Assembly: GCA_910577065.1 (NCBI GenBank)
Contig: CAJTLD010000109.1
Span: 1 to 6,376, forward strand
DNA: 6,376 bases
Reading direction: 5' to 3'
Origin: an uncultured Lachnospiraceae bacterium
Lineage (GTDB): Bacteria > Bacillota > Clostridia > Lachnospirales > Lachnospiraceae
Shown: positions 1-6,100 of the stretch, in pieces
Numbering within the stretch: the first letter of the stretch is position 1
Layout of the letters: each line of letters starts with the position of its first letter
Translations under genes and position numbers: made by a program
Notes under the pieces: generated by a model
Told to the model about the DNA's origin: nothing
Database searches by the model: none
What the model saw: only the letters and a program-made list of their open reading frames with translations

Positions 1-208
1 CCGTCTGCCCCGGCGCAAGTTCTACAAAAGCCGCCCCGGCATTCTTTACAATCCTCCTGATTTTGGCTGCAAATATGCTGCCGAGCAGGGCGGTTTCACA
101 GGGGGCGTCGCAGGAAACCTCCGCCATCCGTCCGTCCTCCATCAAGGCCGTAACCAAAAACGTTTTTTTGTATATCGTTTCTTTTGTAATTACAATCCGG
201 TTACCCAA
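1..208 (-). CDS. rng: Ribonuclease G/E family protein, N-terminal part (cut by window edge)
   Basis: Only the first 69 codons are present; the gene runs off the left edge. RNase E/G proteins are single-strand-specific endoribonucleases of the cytoplasm that act in rRNA maturation and mRNA turnover. The visible part begins GNRIVITKET, matching the usual short N-terminal strand of the family. It continues with LLGSIFAAKIRRIVKN (about residues 43-58) and AGAAFVELAPGQT, the characteristic opening strands of the S1 RNA-binding domain that precedes the catalytic region. I place the start at TTG 208-206, which has a GGGGGA ribosome binding site five bases upstream and falls at the family's usual N-terminus. 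An in-frame TTG at 238-236 with AAGGGG before it is an alternative that would add ten residues. The start overlaps the stop of the DUF2344 gene, so the two are probably co-translated. The order radical SAM, DUF2344, rng is, as I recall, conserved in Clostridia and supports the call. The catalytic Asp residues lie outside the window. Confidence 0.85.
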   Translation of the reverse strand, partial: MGNRIVITKETIYKKTFLVTALMEDGRMAEVSCDAPCETALLGSIFAAKIRRIVKNAGAAFVELAPGQT

Positions 209-937
209 TGTCTTCCCCCATTTCTCCCAGGGAAACAAGCGCCCCTTGCTCTTGGGCATAAACGTCTTTCCGGTGGATCTGGATGGCGTGAGGGTTATAC
301 GCCTCCCCCAAAAAACCGTAAAACGCTTCCAAAACCATTTCCGGCTTCACGTTATCCGTGCTTCCTGTGCAGACTTTAAGGTAAAATACTGGTTTACCCT
401 CTTTAAATAAAACACGGGCTTTCCCGCTTCTTTTCTTACCTGAAACGCATAAATAAGCTTCTTTAAGTCCATTGTCCGTTCGCCTTTTTTCGTCTGCTTC
501 GTGATAAGAATTTCTCCTGGTTTCCCGTAAAATTCCTTTAGGGCAGCTTCATAATCCACATCAGGCGCTTCATACCCGTCCTTTACGTAAAGTTCATAAT
601 CCGCGGCGGCCACAACGGACATTGCCTTTTTGTCCGTATCTTTTAACCTTCTGTAAGAAACAACCCGCACTCCTTCGGCCATTGTCTCATTGAACGCCTT
701 AAGAGACTGCGCTGAACTTTTTGTAGAATACACTTCAATATCCAGGTATTCCCCGTCGCTGGTAACCCCCACGCCAAGCGGCGCGGCAAAAGACATAATC
801 TGATGCGGGCTGAATCCCTCGGAATAAGCAATGTCAATGCCCGCCCTCCGTATGCATTTCTGGAAATAACGCATCATGTCCAGATGGCCGATAAACTTCA
901 TTACGCCGTATTTACAGAATTTAATCCGGATTTTCAA
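201..937 (-). CDS. Radical SAM-linked protein, TIGR03936/DUF2344 family, interrupted by a -1 frameshift
   Basis: A small cytoplasmic protein encoded beside, and in some genomes fused to, the TIGR03960 radical SAM protein. Its biochemical role is unknown to me, but the pairing suggests it assists that enzyme, perhaps in modifying RNA or a ribosomal component. The start is TTG 937-935, giving MKIRIKF as in relatives, with GGAGG at 950-946; a GTG at 946 would destroy that site's spacing. Conserved parts are KFIGHLDMMRYFQ (residues 14-26) and the SEGFSPHQ and PLGVGV segments. The zero frame stops at 349-347 after 196 codons, with a non-family tail. The conserved end VCTGSTDNVKPEMVLEAFYGF and about 40 more residues lie in the -1 frame, ending at TAA 203-201. 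Joining the frames after codon 179 (AAG, 403-401) gives 245 residues, about normal for the family. The joined protein would carry GKPVFYLK twice. It may be a pseudogene, a recoded gene or an assembly artefact. It overlaps its upstream neighbour by 17 bases. Confidence 0.8.
375..424 (-). repeat. Diverged tandem repeat encoding GKPVFYLK twice, in two frames
   Basis: Copy 1 (424-401, minus strand) reads GKPVFYLK in the zero frame of the DUF2344 gene. Copy 2 (398-375) reads the same eight residues in the -1 frame. The copies are separated by two bases, so the repeat period is 26, which is not a multiple of three and produces the frame change. Aligned codon by codon they differ at eight of 24 bases, and every difference is synonymous (for example GGA/GGT, CCC/CCA, TTA/CTT). 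A simple recent slippage duplication would leave identical copies, so either both were long under protein-level selection or two alleles have been joined. Confidence 0.85.
401..407 (-). other. Possible -1 ribosomal slippery heptamer TTTAAAG
   Basis: On the minus strand bases 407-401 read T TTA AAG in the zero frame of the DUF2344 gene, the X XXY YYZ pattern used in -1 programmed frameshifting. Slipping back one base makes the next codon GAG (401-399), followed by the conserved GKPVFYLKVCTGS. Thus the heptamer is both in the right phase and at the exact place where the frame must change. Directly downstream, AGGGTAAA (400-393) can pair with TTTACCTT (385-378), eight pairs including one G-T, with a seven-base loop. 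That hairpin sits closer than the usual five to nine base spacer, which weakens the case for recoding. Confidence 0.35.
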
Positions 938-2786
938 CGCACACACCTCCCTGATATTTTCCCGCGCCGCAGCCGCCGCACTGCATCCTGCAGTTGGGGC
1001 TTACAATACCTTTCTGCGCATCTGCATATTCTTTCTTTAAAAACGCCTTTGTTACCCCGGCGTCTATAAAATCCCATGGGAACACTTCTTCCATATCCCG
1101 CTCCCTTAACGTATAAAAATCCGGATCGATTCCCGTTTCCCGGAAACTTTCCATCCATTTATTATGATCGTAAAAATCGCTCCACGCGTCAAACAGGCAT
1201 CCCTTTTCATATGCGCGCAAAATGGCCGCGCCAAGTCTTCGGTCTCCCCTTGCCAGCACGCCTTCCAAAACGGTAACGTCCGTTTCATGCCAGTTATAGC
1301 GGATGCTTTTGCGGTTTAACTGGTTTTTGACCGCTTCATTGACGGTTTGGGCGCTCTTCATGTAATGTTCTTTTGTATGCATAGAAGCCCACTGAAACGG
1401 CGTAAACGGTTTTGGGACAAAAAAGGACGTGCTGATCGTAATCTGGCATTTTCCATTCCGCTTTTCTTTTGGGATATCATAATACCGGACGGCAATCTCG
1501 TTTGCAAGCCTGGCAATCGCTTCCTGATCCGCTTCCGTTTCTGTAGGAAGGCCTAACATAAAGTAAAGCTTAACCTTCTGCCAGCCGCCTTCAAACGCCT
1601 TCCCGGCTCCTTCCAGAATTACTTCTTCTGTCAGGCCTTTGTTAATAACGTCCCGAAGCCTCTGGGAACCGGCCTCCGGCGCAAACGTTAAGCTGCTTTT
1701 TTTAATATCCTGGACCTTTCCCATGACATCAAGGGAAAATTCGTCAATCCTTAAGGACGGCAGGGAAATATTTACGTGCCGCCCGCCGCACTCTTCGATC
1801 AAATAGTCTACCAGTTCCTTTAACTTAGAATAATCGGAAGAACTTAACGAATTTAAGGAAATTTCTTCGTACCCGGTATTTTTTAGCAATTCATATGCCT
1901 GCCGCTTTAAAACCCCAACATCCTTTTCCCTGGTCGGCCGGTAAATCATACCCGCCTGGCAGAACCGGCAGCCGCGGATACAGCCGCGCTGGATTTCAAG
2001 CACGACGCGGTCCTGCGTCGCCTTAAGAAACGGCACTACAGGCTTTACCGGATAAGAAGCGTCCGTCAAACGCACCGCAACCTGCTTTTCAATACGGGAA
2101 GGGACGCCCTCTGCATTCGGACAAAAAGACGCAAGCGTACCGTCCTCCTTGTAAGAGGCCTCATAAAGTGAAGGCGCATAAATCCCGGGCACGCCCGCTG
2201 CCAGCCGCAAAAATTCACTGCGTTCTGCGCCGGACGCTTTCCACTCTTTATAAAGATCAAACAGCGCGTCGTAGCTGGTTTCCCCTTCCCCAATATAAAA
2301 CAGGTCAAAAAAATCCGCCAAAGGTTCCGGATTGTACGTACAAGGCCCCCCGCCGATAACAAAAGGCGTCTCCTTTCCTCTCTCCTTTGCTAGAAGCGGG
2401 ATTTGGGACAAATCCAGGATTTGTAAAATATTGGTATAGCACATCTCATATTGGATGGTAATCCCCAGGAAATCAAATGTCCGGATTTCATCCTGAGATT
2501 CTAACGCAAACAGAGGGATTTTTTGTTCCTTTAAAATCCGGTGCAGATCCGGCCAGGGGGAATAAACGCGTTCGCAGTACACATCTTCCCTTTTATTAAA
2601 CATATCGTATAATATCTGCATCCCAAGATGCGACATCCCAATCTCATATACGTCGGGAAAACACATGGCAAAGCGGATATCCGCCTTTGCCGTATCTTTT
2701 ATTACGCTGTTTATTTCATTGCCGATGTAACGGGCGGGTTTTTCAACTCTCAGTAATATTTCATCCTTTAAAGCAAGTTTTCTCAT
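921..2786 (-). CDS. Radical SAM protein, TIGR03960 family (B12-binding-like N-terminus)
   Basis: A 621-residue cytoplasmic iron-sulfur enzyme of the YgiQ-like/TIGR03960 group; the substrate is not known to me. The N-terminal part (about residues 35-180) has the B12-binding-like fold signature, with FAMCFPDVYEIGMSHLG and the FVIGGGPCTYNPEPLADFFD and YIGEGE segments. The radical SAM core follows, with CX3CX2C at C269, C273 and C276 (GCIRGCRFC) to hold the 4Fe-4S cluster. Next come SLSSSDYS, a typical beta-2 region, the LTFAPEAGSQRLRDVINK stretch and the KLYFMLGLPTET strand. The extreme C-terminus holds a second CX3CX2C (C599, C603, C606) plus C616, possibly a metal site. ATG 2786-2784 is preceded by AAAGGAA, and nothing conserved lies upstream. 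It is the first gene of an operon: a near-consensus promoter lies about 60 bases upstream, and its stop overlaps the DUF2344 start by 17 bases. The length is normal for the family and the frame is intact. Confidence 0.9.
   Translation of the reverse strand: MRKLALKDEILLRVEKPARYIGNEINSVIKDTAKADIRFAMCFPDVYEIGMSHLGMQILYDMFNKREDVYCERVYSPWPDLHRILKEQKIPLFALESQDEIRTFDFLGITIQYEMCYTNILQILDLSQIPLLAKERGKETPFVIGGGPCTYNPEPLADFFDLFYIGEGETSYDALFDLYKEWKASGAERSEFLRLAAGVPGIYAPSLYEASYKEDGTLASFCPNAEGVPSRIEKQVAVRLTDASYPVKPVVPFLKATQDRVVLEIQRGCIRGCRFCQAGMIYRPTREKDVGVLKRQAYELLKNTGYEEISLNSLSSSDYSKLKELVDYLIEECGGRHVNISLPSLRIDEFSLDVMGKVQDIKKSSLTFAPEAGSQRLRDVINKGLTEEVILEGAGKAFEGGWQKVKLYFMLGLPTETEADQEAIARLANEIAVRYYDIPKEKRNGKCQITISTSFFVPKPFTPFQWASMHTKEHYMKSAQTVNEAVKNQLNRKSIRYNWHETDVTVLEGVLARGDRRLGAAILRAYEKGCLFDAWSDFYDHNKWMESFRETGIDPDFYTLRERDMEEVFPWDFIDAGVTKAFLKKEYADAQKGIVSPNCRMQCGGCGAGKYQGGVCVENPD
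946..950 (-). promoter_or_regulatory. Ribosome binding site GGAGG that fixes the DUF2344 TTG start
   Basis: GGAGG lies at 950-946 on the minus strand, eight bases before TTG 937-935. It sits inside the last codons of the upstream radical SAM gene. It favours TTG 937 over the GTG at 946-944, which would overlap the site itself. Confidence 0.75.
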
Positions 2787-2851
2787 ATGGTTCCTTTCAA
2801 CTCTTTCATAATTATACCGAATTACAGCTTTGTTTCATTTTCGCTTTCACC

Positions 2852-2880
2852 ATTATAGCAGAGACGTTTTCTTTTTCCAA
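2852..2880 (-). promoter_or_regulatory. Sigma-A-type promoter for the radical SAM/DUF2344/rng operon
   Basis: On the minus strand, -35 TTGGAA (2880-2875) and -10 TATAAT (2857-2852) are separated by 17 bases. A TG one base before the -10 (TGCTATAAT) gives an extended -10. Transcription would begin near 2845, leaving a leader of roughly 60 bases before ATG 2786. Confidence 0.75.
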
Positions 2881-2969
2881 GATACTTTATTCTCTTTCAG
2901 AAAAAGGATTTATATCCGAATGCTTTAGTACTACAACAAACGATATATTTATAAATCATTTCGGTATAA

Positions 2970-3011
2970 CTCTAACGGACTTTGTCAGCGCTGTTCGCTG
3001 TATTATTAGAG
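2970..3011. repeat. Imperfect inverted repeat, possible decayed hairpin element
   Basis: Outer arms CTCTAA (2970-2975) and TTAGAG (3006-3011) pair perfectly. Inner arms CAGCG (2986-2990) and CGCTG (2996-3000) pair perfectly around a CTGTT loop. Between the two stems the left side has ten bases (CGGACTTTGT) and the right side only five (TATTA), so the middle of a once longer hairpin may have been lost on the right. There is no T-run typical of a terminator. It could be a REP/MITE-like remnant or an operator upstream of the rightward promoter. Confidence 0.4.
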
Positions 3012-3056
3012 CATTCATCGTTCAAGTTGTGTTTTTCTTAGATACAAACAAAATAA

Positions 3057-3085
3057 TTGACAATTTTTATACACTTTTTTATAAT
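3057..3085 (+). promoter_or_regulatory. Fully consensus sigma-A promoter for the GH110 gene
   Basis: TTGACA (3057-3062) and TATAAT (3080-3085) are separated by exactly 17 bases, matching the housekeeping consensus at all twelve positions. Transcription would begin near 3092, leaving a leader of about 30 bases. The ribosome binding site AGGAGG (3110-3115) lies six bases before ATG 3122. No repressor or catabolite site is clearly visible around it. Confidence 0.85.
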
Positions 3086-3121
3086 ATTTTTGTATATAAT
3101 CACACAAAAAGGAGGTTCACT

Positions 3122-6100
3122 ATGAAACACAAAATTTTAGCCGTCATACTGTCTTTTTGTATGGCGCTGACACCATTCCCTGCTTCGGTATCTGCGGAGC
3201 CTTCGGTTCACGCCGAAACGGGCACTGTTATTGACGCGTCGGACTTCGACGTCGACCCGACCGGGCAAACCGACAGCACACGCGGAATACAGGAAGCCTT
3301 TGCCGCGGCAAAAGAAGCAAAAGAAGCGGGCGCCCAAAGCGTTACCGTCAGCTTCCCAAAAGGAGAATACCACATTTACAAGGATTTTGCCGAAAAAAGG
3401 GAGTACCATACTTCCAATACAAACAGCATTGAAAATCCCGAAAAAACCATCGGTATCCTGATTGAAGATCAGGAAGATCTGACTTTGCAGGGCAACGGCT
3501 CTTTGTTTGTCATGCATGGAAACATGATGGCCCTTGCGGTCGTAAGATCCAAAAATATTACCTTAGAAGATTTTTCCTGGGATTTCGGAGTCCCTACGGT
3601 ATCCGAGATGACCGTAGAAGAAACCGGCACAGGGGAAGACGGCAAGCCCTATACGGACTTTCTGATTCCGGAATGCTTCCCCCACAAAGTAACCGGCAAT
3701 ACTATTACCTGGTACAGTGAAAAGAGCCCTCATACCGGCGAATATTACTGGACGCAGACTGGAATCCACAGCCCTTCTTACGGAATCGGCGCATATCATC
3801 CGGACGGCGGCATGTCGCGCAGCTATTACACAAATGACGGCCCCTTTACAAATGTTTCCCGTATCGAAGAAAAAGACGACACGCACATCCGTATCGTATA
3901 CAATTCCAAAACAAGCGGAATGCAGCAAATGCAGCGGGCAGGGACTGTAATCCAGCTTGCGGCCAACGCGCACCGGCAGACGGCAGGCGCCTTTACCTGG
4001 GAAAGCGAACATGTAACGGCCAAAAAAGTCAACGTACACTATATGCACGGTTTTGGCTGGCTGATCCAAATGAGCAAAGACGTCTACTATTATGACTGCA
4101 ATATCGTTCCACGGGAAGGCTCCGGGCATATGGTAACCAGCTTTGCAGACGGCATCCATGCTTCCGGCGCCGCAGGAGAAATCGTAATCGAAAACTGTAA
4201 TTTTTCCGATACGCACGACGATCCGATTAACCTGCACGGAACTTTTACACGGGTAGAACAGCGTATTGACGACCATACGCTGCAGCTGAAATACATACAC
4301 GGCCAGCAGGGCGGTTTCCCGCAGTACCATGTAGGGGATCAGGTGTCGTTTTTTACAAGGGATACATTAGAATCCACAGACAATGAAACCGCTTATACGG
4401 TTGCCGAAATCATTTCCAATCCGGGCGAAGGAGGAAACGACCTTCGGACAATGGTAATCCGTTTTGAAGAAACGCTCCCTGCAAACCTGACGGACAGAGT
4501 AAGCGGGCAGCCCAAATACGTGGCTGAAAATATTACCTATGCGCCGGAAGTTACCGTCCGCGGCTGTACGTTCCAAAACGTCCCGACCAGGGGGATTTTA
4601 TGTACCACCCGCAACAAAGTCCTGATCGAAGACAATACGTTCAACGCTATGACCATGGCGACTATCTATCTTTCAAACGACTCCGACGAATGGTACGAAT
4701 CCGGCCCAATCCGCGATATGACCATCCGCAACAATACGTTTTATATCCGGACGCTTGGCAGGACTTCCTGGGAATATGCCCCGGCGGTTTATGTGCACCC
4801 GGTAACCAAGGGAGGCGGCCTTGCGCCCGTTGAAAATCCTATCCACAAAAATATTACCATTGAAGGCAATACGTTTTATATGGATACGGATACGGTTGTA
4901 AAAGCCGAAAGCGTAGAAAACCTGACGATCAAAAACAACCAAATCATACGCGACAAGCCGGTAACCATTCAGATTGCGGCTGCAAGGCTTCAGGAAGACG
5001 GCACGGCAAAGCTTTTAGAGGGGACTTCCATGGGGCTTTTAACAGACGCACAGTGGAAGCAGTTTACAAAAACAACGGAAAACGCCTATGAATTTAAGAA
5101 GTGCAAAAACGTAACGTTAGAAGGAAATACCTATGACGACGGCATGAAATTATACGCCGTCCTTGAAGACATGCCGGATGAATACTTAAACAACCGCGAC
5201 GCAGAGATTAAAGCGGTACGCGACAAAAACCAGCCGGCCAGCGATCCCGTCGGGGAACTTCAATATGTAAGCAGCAACCCGGACGTGCTTTCCGTCGGCA
5301 AAAACGGACGCATGACAGGATTAAAACCAGGAACGGCAAACGTCTACGCATACTTTGAATCCTTTGGGCGGCAGATCCTCTCCAATGAAGTCACTGTGAC
5401 CGTAGTAGGCAGAAGTGATCTGGATCCGGCGGATGCCGTAACCATAAAAGACAGCGGCACGCCTGCCGTACTGGCCGAAAAAGACGCTTCCATGCAGTTT
5501 TTTGCAAGCGTCCCTTCCGGCAAACCAGTCCAGTGGTCGGTAACGGATTTTCTGACAGACGGGGCGACCGACGCTGCAAGCATTTCGGCAGACGGTACAG
5601 TCACCGCTTTAAAAAACGGCATCGTATGGGTAAATGCGACCGCAGGATTAAACTTTGACCGCAGGGCGCTTGTGATAAGCCTTGCCGAAACCGGGGATCT
5701 TTCCCCTGATTTTAGCATTCTGCGCGAAGATAAGGCCAATTACAGTATGACGTCCGATCAGATATCCATAGATATGCAGGGCGGCGATTTATTTAATGAT
5801 TCAAATTCGGTCAAAAATTTGTTTTTGTATTCCGTCCCGGAACAGATTTCCAGGGACAATCTGCGCACTGTAATAAAAGCGGACAATCTTCCGCTTCGGG
5901 AAAGCGGGCAATGGGACACCGTGTCTTTTATTCTTTACCGGGATGACGACAATTATATTACAGTTGGCAAAAAATCTCATTATGACGGAATTGCCACAGT
6001 GACGGAAACCGGCGGCAGCGCCGTAGAAACAGGCGGCGACAGCACACAAAACAGCCTTACATCGGCCTGGCTTGGCTTTTGTAAAAAAGGCAGTACGGTC

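Larger units (their letters stand above)
2787..3121. other. Divergent intergenic region between the operon and the GH110 gene
   Basis: This is an AT-rich 335-base stretch without a convincing coding frame. It contains the leftward promoter (2852-2880), an imperfect inverted repeat (2970-3011), the rightward promoter (3057-3085) and both ribosome binding sites. A second TATAAT on the minus strand at 2816-2811 has no good -35 partner. The part from about 2881 to 2969 shows nothing beyond AT-rich sequence with short self-complementary words such as ATTTATAAAT (2947-2956). Confidence 0.8.

Noticed and set aside
63..410. Open frame of 115 codons on the plus strand
   Set aside because: It lies antisense to rng and the DUF2344 C-terminus, both of which match conserved families; its own product has no recognisable features.
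803..1069. Plus-strand frame of 88 codons
   Set aside because: It is a shadow across the radical SAM/DUF2344 overlap, with no ribosome binding site or family resemblance.
2836..2850. Partial catabolite-responsive-element-like sequence (TGAAAGCG on the minus strand)
   Set aside because: Only the left half fits the cre consensus; the right half lacks the expected bases, so it may be chance.
2947..2956. Perfect palindrome ATTTATAAAT
   Set aside because: Short and made only of A and T in an AT-rich region, so it is expected by chance.
2970..3011. The inverted repeat as a rho-independent terminator
   Set aside because: No T-run follows on either strand, the stem is interrupted, and it lies between divergent genes where no terminator is needed.
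3080..3100. Second TATAAT at 3095-3100 as an alternative -10
   Set aside because: There is no -35 at a suitable distance, while the upstream pair matches the consensus fully.
3137..3517. Minus-strand frame of 126 codons near the GH110 start
   Set aside because: It overlaps the signal peptide and N-terminus of a well-supported gene and lacks a plausible promoter or family match.
3563..4330. Open frame of 255 codons on the minus strand
   Set aside because: It is antisense to the GH110 catalytic domain, whose motifs are clear. The low density of stops on the opposite strand of this codon usage explains it.
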